A stretch of 64,000 nt of DNA from Arion vulgaris (Eukaryota; Mollusca; Gastropoda; Stylommatophora; Arionidae). Numbering within the stretch: the first letter of the stretch is position 1; the number at the start of each line of letters is the position of its first letter. The notes below the pieces were generated by a model. That model saw only the letters and a list, made by a program, of their open reading frames with translations. It was not told the origin of the DNA and made no database searches. The DNA lies in NCBI GenBank assembly GCA_020796225.1, contig CM036767.1, forward strand, positions 28,553,253 through 28,617,252. Reading direction: 5' to 3'. The position numbers and the translations under genes were made by a program. Positions 11,834-23,083 of this stretch are shown one piece after another.

Positions 11834-12227
11834 CATTGCACTTCGGTTAGTAACTATATGTGCTCCAATCTCTTTCTTACACAGGAAGATCTCAGCGACA
11901 GTGCACGAACTCCGTAGCGCCGTCGAGGGTCACCAATGTAATTTTGTAGATGGTGAAATATTTTGTAGAAATGTTATTTGTAATCTTTCTAATGAATTTT
12001 GCCCGTTTAGCGGCTTCTCTTCTCTATGATGAACTACCAAGGGTTCTTTTACGTGCTCAAATTAAACACGCTCCGTTTTATCGTCAGTCTCAGATAGGAC
12101 TAAAAGCTCGATCTCACCTACACTGAGATCAGGGATCTCTGGAAAAATCCCGATGGCCCAACGAAGGAGAGAACCGAGTACTTTAGGAACGAGAGACGAG
12201 CACATAACATCTACGCCACAGAGACCC
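11834..12227 (-). mobile_element. S2 SINE, near full length
   Basis: On the - strand it starts with a tRNA-like head (GGGGTCTCTGTGGCGTAGAT, B-box-like GGTTC region), then a body with repeated gatctca/gtgaga, the 16-nt core shared with S1 (reverse complement at 11903-11918), and ends near the cattgcacttcgg segment. Other copies: 16775, 22146, 34410, 40208, 41945, 53745, 53896. Confidence 0.82.
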
Positions 12228-12402
12228 CTTTACTTGATGTTTTACTTAGTGTCATACAATCTGTTACCTACATTTGAGACCCCCTTACTTGATGTTTCAC
12301 TTAGTGTCATACAATCTGTTACCTACATTTGAGACCCTCTTGTTACTTTGATGTTTTTAGCTTACTGATGTCTATGCATACAATCTGTTACCTACATTTG
12401 AT
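12221..12402. repeat. 55-bp tandem repeat, three units
   Basis: Units begin gagacccc at 12221, 12276 and 12331; the third has an insertion of about 12 bp. The first unit starts exactly on the terminal gagacccc of the neighbouring S2 SINE. Confidence 0.8.
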
Positions 12403-12584
12403 TCACATCTTTATGTGACACTACCTGGTATTTTAACACCCCCTTTTTTTCCCCCAACCAACCACAACAAAAACATATATCTGGTGTGGCGTCTTTTGAT
12501 CGGAAATTTTGAAATGTTAAAATCGTTTGCTAACAACATAAATGGATGTTATATATTTAAAAAAGTATAAAAATTGACTTCAAC

Positions 12585-12776
12585 GCACCGCCCGCAAAAG
12601 TGGAACACCGCCTGCCTTGAGTATTGCATGAACTCCATAGTTCCAGCAACAATGCTCGAGCTACTCAGGAAAAAATACACACGTGAACCGAGTGACGCGG
12701 TCTGGATTCGAACCCACACCTTTCAGAACGCATAGCGAACGACTTAATCACTTCGCCATAGAACACCCCCACCCCC
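12585..12776 (-). mobile_element. S1 SINE, 5' part
   Basis: The reverse complement gives a tRNA-like head with A-box-like TGGCGAAGTGA and B box GGTTCGAATCC, followed by the S1 body with gttgctggaactatggagtt. Part of the 3' body is lost. Confidence 0.75.
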
Positions 12777-12966
12777 TAAGTTACTGAAGATGACATCAAG
12801 CCTTCGTGGTATTACTTTCAGAAGTTTACGGTAACAACAATACAGACACTTTTATCTCAAAAACGCCAAATAGTGTGTACATTAGATGTGAAAAAATGGA
12901 GGACAATATTGGTACTGTGTTGTTCTAACGACCACACATTTAATGAAGACGCCACAATTGATGAGA

Positions 12967-13214
12967 ACACACACGCCTGGTGCCGGGACCCGCAAGGGAA
13001 GCAAAGAATAGCACCACTGCGATCTACAAGAGGTGACTGATGTAGGAACTAAGGAAGCTACCCTAGTAAATAAAAAAAATCGCAGAAATCGGATGTGCTG
13101 GCCTACTTGTAGGCGCATGACCGGCAAAAACGTACAAACGCTCTTGGGCTCAGATCACATGCAGATCACACAGAGTGGTTAACAAGTGGTCGATATGAAG
13201 CGTTCGAAGAAGAA
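12967..13214 (+). mobile_element. H-SINE type 1 with flanking duplication
   Basis: Head acgcctggtgccgggacccg, type 1 body, tail gaagaagaa. GATGAGA occurs immediately before (12960-12966) and after (13215-13221), consistent with retrotransposition. Confidence 0.75.
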
Positions 13215-13221
13215 GATGAGA

Positions 13222-13739
13222 TAACTACACTCAAGCTGCAGGAATGATTAATCAATCATGAAACAGTCACATAAGATAACAGATGGGAAATATGTACTAC
13301 TTGCTAGCCACTGAAACTATCAACTATCTCTGGTGTCTGCTGAAAGTGCATGCTTGACAGCCATGAGTGCGTCGAAGTCCTTGGACCAACAAAATCGGGT
13401 TTGCATTTGCAGTTTATTTGGTTGGTTATGTTATTCGATCGTTGTCATGGCACATTGGGCATTCGGCCATGCGTGCCCCGTCCTCCGCTGCAGCAGCCAT
13501 CCCAAAGTTCGCTTGCTCACATGAGAAGTTGATTAGTATATCCTCTCTCTCTACCACGAAGACGGCACTGTCTGGCATGTCCAAACTTCTAATTTGATTG
13601 GCATTGTTGGTATACTCATGATAGAGGTCAATGCACAGAGGAAACCTATTATCAACATAAGAAAGATCATCATTTCTCGAGGCGTGTAATAATATTTTTT
13701 TGAGAGCAGATAGCGACAGCAGGCAAAATCAGTGATGGT
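13222..13739. other. Non-coding stretch
   Basis: Three overlapping open frames at 13333-13597 exist but share no recognisable family; nothing else seen. Confidence 0.45.
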
Positions 13740-13905
13740 TAAGACAGAGGATGATAGAGAGATACCATTCTGGGCAGTCTAGCTTCATTATACAGAAGAG
13801 TGTTAACATCCGTACTGATAGTCAATACTTAGACGTTTATGGAGATTCATGATCGTCTACGCCAGCTGACAAGGCACATAGTTATGATACTTATCGATGA
13901 TTATT
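13740..13905 (+). mobile_element. LINE 3' tail (same family as 4905)
   Basis: The segment ttatggagattcatgatcgt followed by ctacgccagctga parallels gtggagatccatgatcgcat and acgccagtcggca at the 4.9-kb copy. Confidence 0.55.
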
Positions 13906-14024
13906 TACCAGCTTGGTAAATTCACGATACAAGTTAGATGTATAAAACAAAATAGACATTTCCTGACCTATTCCGTTAATCCGGTCGGTCTGCTGGCACG
14001 AGACAGCTCTGATGGTTTTTAAAA

Positions 14025-14189
14025 AAAACGGGTTTTCAAGCCGAAGGATTAACTTAATTGCACCTGGCTTTACCCCATATGGCTCGGTCTATCACCGCAG
14101 AAATGGCACGCCACCTGCCCAGAGTATAGCACAAAGCAGAACTCCGTAGCTCCAGCAACAATCTAGGGGTCTCTAGAAAAAAACTATTG
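14025..14189 (-). mobile_element. S1 SINE, 3' part
   Basis: Contains the S1 body: ctccgtagctccagcaacaa, ggctcggtctatcac, and the 3'-end text gccgaaggatt. Lacks the tRNA head. Confidence 0.75.
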
Positions 14190-14380
14190 GTTGGTTGTAT
14201 TCCATTCTCATTAGTGCATGAAGTTATGCCCACTCTTTTTCTGATGTCTTCATTTCGTAGTCTATCTTTCCTGGTGACCCCCGCTGCCTTGCTCAAGCAT
14301 TTTATTTCATGTGGTGAGCTTTCTGTGGTGTGTTGCTGTCAGAGACCAAGTTTGGCACTGGTAACAAAGCGTTGATATAA
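14190..14380 (-). mobile_element. LINE-C-like fragment
   Basis: On the - strand reads AAGVTRKDRLRNEDIRKRVG, homologous to AAGVTIRDKIRNEEIRRRLD of LINE-C. It joins the S1 fragment directly. Confidence 0.7.
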
Positions 14381-15040
14381 AATACTTTTATTGTTATGTA
14401 CCACATAAATGCAGCATATCATTTAGTCGAAGGGTAAATGCCCAAGTGCTGCTGGATCATTGAATAACAAGAACAACCCGGTCTGCCATATACGTGTATG
14501 TCAGCTACTGCGGAGACAGCATGGTAAGTCATGACACGCACTCAAATGCACATATATAGGCTTGCGACAATCAGAGTATCGCCATGACTGCTATTTAATA
14601 CGTGCTGGGAATCCCTTGCGCAAGATCGCCAAATGTGGCGCTGTAACAACAAAAGAGGAACCCGAATAGCTGAGAATCATCGTATTGTTGAGTCACAAAG
14701 AAAACGAGCAGCGCGAAAAGACAGAGCACACAACACGCACATGTCTAACCTTGATCATGTACCTGTGGTCGGGGATTCTGTTCTAGGATTGGACTCTACA
14801 GTCACCTCCGCACACACCAGAGAGGTGCAACAGTACACGTCTGAGATTGTTGTCATCATCGCTTGCGATGGACGGCTATTAGATTAGATTAGTGTTAACA
14901 ACTTTGGAAAAATCACATCTTTACTACACTGCCGCATGTACCATGAGAGGACATGTCTGATGACTTAGCATGAGACATGGCCGAACGCAGACGAAAAGAA
15001 AATCTCCTCTTTACCTCACATCTCAAAGCATGCTTAAAGT
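14381..15040. other. Non-coding stretch
   Basis: The open frame 14633-14887 (84 residues, basic start) has no recognised family; the rest is featureless. Confidence 0.4.
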
Positions 15041-15045
15041 TAATA

Positions 15046-15303
15046 TTTCTTCTTCGAACGCTCTATATCGACCACTTATTAATCACTCTGTGTGATTTGT
15101 ATGTGATCTGAGCCTAAGAGTGATTGTACGTTGCGCCAGTTATGCGCCTACAAGTAGGCCAGCACATCCGATTTCTGCGATGCTTTTTATTTACTAGGGT
15201 AGCTTCCTAGGTCCTACATCAGTCACCTCTTACGACATGCCTTGTAGATCGCAGTGGTACTATTCTTTGCTTCCCTTCCGGGCCCCGGCACCACACGGGC
15301 GTA
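15046..15303 (-). mobile_element. H-SINE type 1, full length
   Basis: Head at 15303 (ACGCCCGTGTGGTGCCGGGG on the - strand), tail TTC-rich at 15046. The flanks taaagttaatat (left) and taaacttaatat (right) form a likely 12-bp target duplication with one mismatch. Confidence 0.82.
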
Positions 15304-16436
15304 AACTTAATATGGAATGTCTTATCTTGATTAGAGTTGAGATTTACACGGTCTTTGGCCTCACTACCAACAAACATTTAGCCGGATTGACTTTAGCAGA
15401 TGTGCGTCTGTTCATCGTTTACTTGCTTATCTTTACCCTTTTACTCATTTTCTAAAACACCGTCTTCACGAAACTATGCTTCTTCTTGCCAGAGTTTGTG
15501 AAATAAAATAACGCTGGAAATATTCCACGTGTCAGCTTATCACCATATATTACTACTTACTATCTAGGTAAACTGTTATCTCTGACCGAGGGAAAAAAAA
15601 CTCGGAGTGGAGGGGAGCGGAAATTAGACCAGGAAAACGCTGCCCGGTAAAGATACACAGCTGATACGAAGCAAGGAGATGATTGGACCGACTCTTTCTA
15701 AACACACACGTGTAAACAGAATAGATTTGCTGCGGTTAAGAAACGGCAAAACAAATATGAATCTGTCTCGGTCAGAACGGTATTTATCCTCTCCTCCCCA
15801 ACCGCTTATCTATTTCTTAACTTGACCACTTCTTCTGCTGACCCTGACGTACCGCTTCTACAGCTCATATATAACATCATTGGCTGTCTGCCTTCGTCTT
15901 CTAGTCTTACTGTTACAATCACGATCGTTCAGAACAGACATCAACGGTTCCATTATTACCACTATAATAACAGTGCATATTTCTTCTCTTTACATCTCAT
16001 ACTGAAAGATGTTCTCTGTTTTTGACTGTTGTCTTTCATTTGCCCCCATTTAAATCACAGTAGAAAAATTCCCCCTTCCTTTCCACACAAGCAGGGATGG
16101 GATGAGCGCGATTCTCGGAATCCTCAAATATGTTCTTAAAAGCAAACGGATAACTAATAATATTATGGAAACGCACTCTATAATCTAGTGCGATGTATGC
16201 ATATCTTCATGACACATTGTGCGAAACAAAGTAAATACTATACACACATATAGACAAATAAAGATGGCTGGTCGTGGAAATTAAAACGTTCGTCTCATCA
16301 TTACTTGACGGTATGAGCATCGCACATATCTTGAAGTTAGACTTCGTTGAGAATGTAAACACGTCTTCTTCTTGCGTTCGCCCGCTATGCATTTGCCAAG
16401 AATGCTTTGACACGTTTGATTGATTGTTAGAATCAT
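15304..16436. other. Non-coding stretch
   Basis: No gene or known repeat recognised. Confidence 0.5.
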
Positions 16437-16772
16437 CATCGGGGGACTGCCTAGAGTAGTTGATAGTAGCTCGGCCTGCTAGCTGTGAGACGCCTCATAG
16501 CTCGGGTTCGAACCTACTGTCCGGCATTTGTTCGAGTCCCCTGGTCTTACTCAGGACGATAACTTGAGTACCTCTGAAGTCGGAGAAAATCTGCCTGTAT
16601 GGCGAGGGAATACTAATTACGAGTACATTGAGCACACGGCTGCCAGTGTAAAGTAATTTACAATGTGCACGCTGCTGCCATTGTAAGAAATTGGAAAAAC
16701 AGATTTTCACGCAAAAATCAGTTTCAGAGATGAAACTTCGTCTGAGTTGAAAGCGGACGAAAAAAAAAAAAG
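16437..16772 (+). mobile_element. S3 SINE with poly-A end
   Basis: A tRNA-like head with B box GGGTTCGAACC at 16503-16513, then a body containing gtcttactcaggacgataac and tggcgagggaatact, ending in an A12 run at 16761-16771. Directly abutted by an inverted S2 SINE. Confidence 0.65.
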
Positions 16773-16774
16773 AA

Positions 16775-17186
16775 TCATCATCATTGCACTTCGGTGAATA
16801 ACTATGTGTGCTCTGATCTCTTTCTTAGATAAGACGATCTCAGCGACAGTGCACGATCTCCGTCGCGCCGGAGAGAGTTCCCGATGTAATATTGAAGATA
16901 TTGAACATTTTTGTAGCTAGTTTATTTAAATGTTTTTACTGAATTTTGCCGGACAGTGTCTGTCCAGCCTACTCTTAATCGATTTTCAAATGCCAGGTGT
17001 TCTATTACGTGCTCAACTTGAACAAGGGTTCTACTTTTTGTCGTTCGTCTCCGATAGGACTAGAAACTCAATTTCACATACATTGAGATCAAGGATCTGG
17101 AAACATCTCCAGATCGCTTTACATGGGGAACGAACATAGTACCTTTGGAACAAGAGGCGATCATCTTACATCTACGCCACAGAAAA
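16775..17186 (-). mobile_element. S2 SINE
   Basis: Same layout as the 11834 copy; the tRNA-like head is at the high-coordinate end (ctacgccacag). Confidence 0.78.
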
Positions 17187-17273
17187 CTCTAAACATGTTT
17201 GCGATGCACGAGCGATTGAAAGATTTAACTCACATTAACAAACGTTTGCGTCTTACTTTTTTTTTAATTTATC

Positions 17274-17800
17274 TCAGTGATTCTGAACGCATTGATTGAG
17301 AAGTTTGATGGTTCGCTTAGAGGCTCTTCTTTATTTATCTCAGTGATTCTGAACGCATTGATTGAGAAGTTTGATGGTTCGCTTAGAGGCTCTTCTTTAT
17401 TTATCTCAGTGATTCTGAACGCATTGATTGAGAAGTTTGATGGTTCGCTTAGAGGCTCTTCTTTATTTATCTCAGTGATTCTGAACGCATTGATTGAGAA
17501 GTTTGATGGTTCGCTTAGAGGCTCTTCTTTATTTATCTCAGTGATTCTGAACGTATTGATTGAGAAGTTTGATGGTTCGCTTAGAGGCTCTTCTTTATTT
17601 ATCTCAGTGATTCTGAACGCATTGATTGAGAAGTTTGATGGTTCGCTTAGAGGCTCTTCTTTATTTATCTCAATGATTCTGAACGCATTGATTGAGAAGT
17701 TTGATGGTTCTCTTAGAGGCTCTTCTTTATTTATCTCAGTGATTCTGAACGCATTGATTGAGAAGTTTGATGGTTCGCTTAGAGGCTCTTCTTTATTTTC
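17274..17800. repeat. 66-bp minisatellite, eight units
   Basis: The start ttctgaacg recurs at 17281, 17347, 17413, 17479, 17545, 17611, 17677 and 17743. Only a few substitutions separate units (fifth unit gta for gca; seventh has gttctc). The length is a multiple of three with no stop in one frame of each strand, so long frames appear on both (ILNALIEKFDGSLRGSSLF on +). No start context, signal or homolog supports a gene. Confidence 0.95.
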
Positions 17801-17836
17801 TTCGTCCACTCTAAAACTTCAGCTGAAAGATGTTAA

Positions 17837-18529
17837 GGCGGGAGACCCACCCAGAAATAGGGTTGTATTTTTAAAATTCACAGAAAAAACTACCGAACAT
17901 ATTGTCATACAATTTGGCCACCTGTTGCAAAACGCATCGTTTTCGATGATAAACACCGTTTAGTGTATGTACTGTAGTTAGTTATTTAAAAAATAATTAA
18001 TTTTCTTGAAAATATTTTGTAAACCCCTGTATCGGGAGAGGATTTCACAAATATAAGAAGTGCAAAGAACGCCAAACTGGCATATGATGTACATATCACC
18101 CATAGTTATAGCGTGAACCTCCACTTTTGTCTAAACTGCAGAGATATTGCTTTTCTAATTTGAATTTTTTTTTATTTGGAAGGGTTACATTGCAAAAACC
18201 ATATCTACAAAACCAATTGAGTTAGACATTTTTGGAGGTTCACGCTATAACTATTGGTGATATGTACATCATATGCCAGTTTGGCGTTCTTTGCACTTTT
18301 TATGTTTATGAAATCCTCTCCCCGATGCAGGGGTGTTTTTTACAATATATTTTCAAGAAAATTAATTATTTTTAAATAACTAATTAGAGTACATACACTA
18401 AACGGTGTTTATCATCGAAAACGATGCGTTTTGCAACAGGTGGCCAAATTGTATGACAATATGTTCGGTAGTTTTTTTTCTGTGAATTTTTAAAAAAATA
18501 CAACCCTATTTCTGGGTGGGTCTCCCGCC
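17837..18529. mobile_element. TTAA-flanked foldback element (long inverted repeats)
   Basis: Arms of about 300 bp (17837 to about 18140 and about 18225 to 18529) are reverse complements with minor changes, starting GGCGGGAGACCCACCC and ending GGGTGGGTCTCCCGCC. TTAA flanks both ends (17833-17836, 18530-18533). The central ~80 bp is also weakly palindromic. TTAA target choice is typical of piggyBac-type transposases, so a non-autonomous piggyBac-mobilised MITE is the best guess; the ends do not begin CCC as many piggyBac elements do. Confidence 0.82.
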
Positions 18530-18729
18530 TTAAAGAAAGCAGTTGTCCCGCTCAGGTTATCGAGATCTCCAAAGAGCTTATCATGCTTTGACACTTGTAC
18601 CTGTTATATCATCGTGTACACCTCACACGCTGGACATCGTTGTAATAGATGTTTAGTAGTTAATTTAGCAGTGTCACATTCATCATAAGTTCCTATCTTT
18701 AGCTTGTTGAAAAGATGGAATCTTAGTCT

Positions 18730-18982
18730 AAAGGGTTTTAAAGCCGAAGGATTGACTTCATTGCACCGGGTTTTATCCCATACGGCTCGGTCCTTCTCCG
18801 CAGAAATGGCACGTTACCTGCCGAGAGTATTGCACAAAGCACGAACTCCGTAGCTCCAGCAACAATCCTAGGGTCTCTGAAAAAAACTGCACTCTTGAAC
18901 AGAATGCGCGGTCCAGACTCGAACCCACGACCTTCGACTCACAAGGCAAAGGGCGTAACCACTTAGCCATAGAGACCTCCAG
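18730..18982 (-). mobile_element. S1 SINE, full length with target duplication
   Basis: On the - strand: tRNA-like head with A box TGGCTAAGTGG and B box GGTTCGAGTC, the 16-nt core (reverse complement at 18839-18854), a body with tttctgcggagaaggaccga, and a 3' end near ccttcggctttaaaa. Flanking GGAATC(T/A)TAGTCT copies at 18717-18729 and 18983-18995 differ at one base. Confidence 0.88.
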
Positions 18983-19011
18983 GGAATCATAGTCTGTTGT
19001 TATGTATGTCG

Positions 19012-19236
19012 TCTTCTTCTTCTATACCTTCACTTCCGAGGAGACATGGGTCCACAACCAAGGACTTGCAAGCTCTCATACACTTGGTCGTGGTTGTTTA
19101 AAGCTAAATATTTTTTACAAGGTGGGGTAGCTAATCCCACGCCAAACCTCCACTTTTGCTGTAACATCATGTGGTAGGTAAAAGTGGTTCTATTTTTTGC
19201 CCTGAATTCGGGCCCCGGTAACCATACGGACGTCAC
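19012..19236 (-). mobile_element. H-SINE type 3
   Basis: Reverse complement: shared head ending GGTTACCGGGGCCCGAATTC, body with agtggaggtttggcgtggga and agagcttgcaagtcc, TTC-rich tail (19012-19022). It matches 29557-29775, showing that type 3 exists as a free-standing insertion. Confidence 0.72.
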
Positions 19237-19239
19237 TTT

Positions 19240-20040
19240 GAATTGTCCTTTCTTCTTTGACTATCGGACAGGAGAGACGTGTAGGTGCGTTTTCTGAGAT
19301 TCTCGTCGTCTGTATTGCTATCAGATCTCGAATCAGACATGTATGACCTACCCTTCTACTTATACCAGAGTAGCTCTCCTTCGATCCCTACCCACTTAGC
19401 CAGGCATTAGTCTGTTACCAGGGCCACCCATGTAGGTGGGGTGGGGTCTTGGTCAGTGCCAGCTCACTGACCCTCTCCACTTTATATCCTACATTATTGC
19501 GCCTGCGGTCCCGTGACGTATGTGGAGTATTACGACTTGCTCTGTTCTGTTGAGCTGTTAGTATGTGTCTGGTGCCCCTGATGTTTTCTACTTCATTGTG
19601 TGTTCTCTTGATAGATCTTTTCGCTTCTTCATAGTTTATGCTGCTATCTATGGTATAGATATTCGAATACACATACAACAACAAAATAATGCTCATCATT
19701 AAATGGGACTATTTCACTCCGTTGTTCAAAATCACTGAAGCTCATTACTTTATGTTAATTATTGTTGAGACCACAGAACACTTTATCAGTAGACTTCCCC
19801 TGCCATTCCGGTTCTTAATTTATGTAATTTATTGAGACACAACGCTTTACAGTTAAGTAGACTTCTCGACTATAAACGTGATATCGGCAACTTTTTTTTA
19901 CAGTTAAGCAAATTTTTCGGTTATAATCGCGATGTTAGGCAACGTTAGATTAGGCAACATTTTATAGTTTGATAGACAAATCGGCCACTATCATAGTATG
20001 CTTGATTTATGAAGTCATCTCTCTAACCACTTGTGTCACT
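19240..20040. other. Non-coding stretch
   Basis: A degenerate direct repeat of cagttaag-containing units at 19850-19970; otherwise nothing recognised. Confidence 0.45.
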
Positions 20041-20044
20041 CTAG

Positions 20045-20716
20045 TTATGTGTCATCATCAAGGTGTGTATCCTTTATAGGACGTTGCTCTCTTTGCAGCG
20101 CATCTGAAATTCACTCTTTCTCTAGCCAGTTCACCCACTTTGACGATGGTCATATTCATGGTTTCTTTAATATCTTGTAGCCATCTTCTTCTTGGTCTGC
20201 CTCTGCGTCCTGTGACCCTGCCCTCTACTATTGTTCTTTCCAGGACATCGTGACGCTTAATGGGACCAAAGTATTTAATTTTTCTGTATAGTATGTTGTT
20301 TATCAGCCAATTCTCTTTAACATTTAGCTCTTTCAGGACACAAGTGTTCTTTATATTTGCTGTCAATGGTATTCGTAGGATCTTTCTGTAGCATTTAGTT
20401 TCGAAGGACTGGATTTTCGTTCTTGTTTTTTGTGTAATGGTCCATGATTCACAACCATAAGTCACCACTGGAAAAATGCATGCTCTCAATATTTTTAATT
20501 TTAATATTTTGCTGGTGCTTTGCCACATGTTCTTCATTGTGTTTAACTTCTTGATTGCTATTGCCAATCTTCTTGAGATCTCTTTGGAGCAGTCACCGTT
20601 ATTGTTAATTATTGAGCCCAGATATTCGTAGCTATCTACACATTGAAGTTCTTCATTGTTTATTTGGATGTTAGGTAAGCCTTTTGCTTTGTCAGTTGAC
20701 ATGATTTTTGTTTTCT
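20045..20716 (-). mobile_element. LINE 3' end with an intact 214-residue reading frame
   Basis: Open frame 20058-20702 on the - strand. It covers the RT thumb and C-terminal part of a LINE: SYEYLGSIINNNGDCSKEI, ARILR-like region with VVTYGCESWTITQ, ETKCYRKILRIPL, KIKYFGPIKRHDVLERTIVE and GRRGRPRRRWLQDIKE. The catalytic palm is missing, so the insertion is 5'-truncated about 15 bp upstream of the first Met; it is not a host gene. The lack of stops suggests a fairly recent insertion. Confidence 0.87.
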
Positions 20717-21179
20717 AGCTATGTGTACTTGTCGGAAATTAACATAACTAACGTTTGAAACTACTCTCGAGTGTTCCAGAAGTTGAATGTTATACCAACA
20801 GCTTCTTTCCCCATTCTTCATAACTGTTTACTTCGTATTTGACCAAGGTTAAGGATAGTCGTAATAATCCTTCAGCATCTTTTAGAGAACATATCCACAA
20901 CATATATACACATTCTTTTTTGTCTTGTGCTATCCTTTCCAAGTCTTGTTATCTTTTTCCAATCACATTAGTATCAGTTTCTAGCCATATTCTCAATAAG
21001 TATTTTTATATTTCATTGAATTTCTTTCTATGAAGATTCCAGGACAATACTTGCCTTTCTATACTATCAGTTGGTCTTCGTAATTTTTGTATTTTCCAAC
21101 GTCAGCATCGGTCCTTACGCTTTAGTAGTTTCACTGATATTTGTTTGGTTCTTTCAAATCAGTTCCTCGTTTGTCTTCC
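20717..21179. other. Non-coding stretch
   Basis: AT-rich, nothing recognised. Confidence 0.5.
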
Positions 21180-21330
21180 TCTTCGAACGCTCCATATCGA
21201 TCACTTGTTAAACCACTCTTTGTGATCTGTATGATATCTGAATCTAAGAGCGATTGTACGCTGTGCCAAGTAGGTCAGCACATTCAATTTCTCCGACGCT
21301 TTTTATTTACTAGGGCAACTTTTCTAGACC
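21180..21330 (-). mobile_element. H-SINE type 1, 3' part
   Basis: TTC-tail and type 1 body (tcgaacgctccatatcgatc) without the head; internal deletion near 21268. Confidence 0.65.
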
Positions 21331-21559
21331 CATACCTCAGTCTCCACTTAAGGGTTCCACATTAGTCACCTTATCTATACCATTTCAGTTTTTATATTCT
21401 GTGCAAGCATTCATTTATGAAAGCCTGTATTGTTATTATTATTTTTTTTTTTTTTACTAAGTTATTATTATCGTTCGGCATATCTTCAAGATGTACACAC
21501 GGACTGATTTGATTTTTGAATTAAATATCAACTTCTATTAGATTTGATGTCTTCTGGTC

Positions 21560-21855
21560 AACATTATATATATATATTCAATTCATCTTCATATAAATCG
21601 TTATGACCAACATGGTCTTGCACAAGAGATTGCCATTCTGCCACCTTTCTGTCAATTGTTTCCCATGTCAGGCCATAATCGTTCAGCTCTTTTCTTAGTT
21701 TTTCTCCATGATTCTTTTGGACGTCCATGCCTTCTTTCCCCATCCGCTGTCCAATTGGAGAGCTTTTGTAACCAGTGTTGTAATACTGGCATATTACATA
21801 CATGACCAATCCACTTCCATCTTCGCCTTTTAATGATGGTCTCAAGCGATGCACA
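21560..21855 (-). mobile_element. LINE 3' fragment (GLTWETI family)
   Basis: - strand text KLRKELNDYGLTWETIDRKV and AEWQSLVQD parallels ELKECGLTWETVGRKA of the 33416-33680 copy. Confidence 0.65.
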
Positions 21856-22145
21856 GTTTGTTCGTTTTAATAGCTCTTCCTTTGCTATTGTATTTAGCCA
21901 GAATGATTCTTCTTAAACAGTTATTTTGAAATATCTCCAACTTGTGTATGATGTTTTTGGTCACTTTCCTGTGTCTATTACCAGAGTTAACTCATCTCAA
22001 TTCTTAAATGTGAAAGTTATGCCACCTCCTCTATTACTATGACATTTGTAGCTATGCCATCTGTCTGTATAGACATGTGTCGAAAAGGTTAGCTGGATAA
22101 TTGGCATATATATATATATATGTACCTTTCAGTAATAAACCTTCT

Positions 22146-22488
22146 GGGGGTCTCTGTGACCTAGAAGTTTGTTGCTCGCCTCTCGTTCCAAAGGTACTCG
22201 GTTCTGCCCTCGTGGAGTCATCTGGATATTTTTACAGAGATCCTTGATCTCAGTGTAGATGAGATCAAGTTCCTAGTCCTATCGGAAACATAGGTCCCGT
22301 GTTCAATTTGAGCGTGTAAAAGAACCAGTTCAAAATGGAAAAGAGCAGGCTGGAAAACCACTGCTTAGGCAAAACATCGGGACCCTCGCCGGTGCTACGA
22401 AGTTCGTACACTGCAGCTGAGATCTTCCTGTGTTAGAAAGAGATTGGAGCACACATGGTTACTCACCGAAGTGATGGTCCAATCAATC
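22146..22488 (+). mobile_element. S2 SINE with target duplication
   Basis: Starts gggtctctgtgacctagaag and ends aatcaatc. Flanks AATAAAC(C/T)TTCT at 22134-22145 and 22489-22500 form a 12-bp duplication with one mismatch, fixing both ends. It has an internal deletion compared with the 11834 copy. Confidence 0.88.
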
Positions 22489-22674
22489 AATAAACTTTCT
22501 TATCGGAGATGTAATACAAGCTTATGAACATGTGATTTTTTTCCCGGTGGTCTTCTGTAGCGAAGTTATCAAGATGTTTCCCTTGCATTCTGAAGTTTGA
22601 TAATTCGAATCTATATAGCATCGTTCAGCACACATGTGCATTCCCCCTTCCTCGCCCACCTCCCTTTCAACTCG

Positions 22675-22800
22675 AAGATCCCTAGTATTGTTGCTGGAGT
22701 TCGTGCTTTGTGCAACACTTTCGATAGGTGGCGTACCATTTCTGCTGAAAGGGTCGGAGCCATATGGTGAAACCCGGTGCATTGAAATTAATCATTTGAC
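22675..22800 (+). mobile_element. S1 SINE, 3' part
   Basis: Body text ttgttgctggagttcgtgct and aaagggtcggagccatatgg; no tRNA head. Confidence 0.7.
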
Positions 22801-23083
22801 TTTATGCCTATTTTTTTATGTTGTTGTTATCAAGTTCTTGTAAACAGCGTTAGAAGAAAACAACAATAAAATAGATATGCTAAATAAAATAAAAACAAAC
22901 AATATTAATATTTATTGCACATTTATTTACATATAAAGATCTAGAAAAATTAATTGCAAAGAAAGATATGATGACATGACTAGATGGATGGAACAGCAGT
23001 GAATGTGTCATGTGTTGATTGATATTGGCAAAAGATAACTGATTTTTGAGTTTTTTAACAAATTATTACATTTACTTTTACAG

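Noticed and set aside
16437..16520. Functional tRNA genes at B-box sites (also 18.9, 41.6, 43.1 kb)
   Set aside because: Cloverleaf arms do not close and each is followed by a repeated SINE body or degraded sequence.
17264..17963. Long open frames on both strands (181 and 228 codons) as a repeat-protein gene
   Set aside because: They come from a stop-free 66-bp tandem unit; homology, start context and splice signals are absent, and the opposite strand is equally open.
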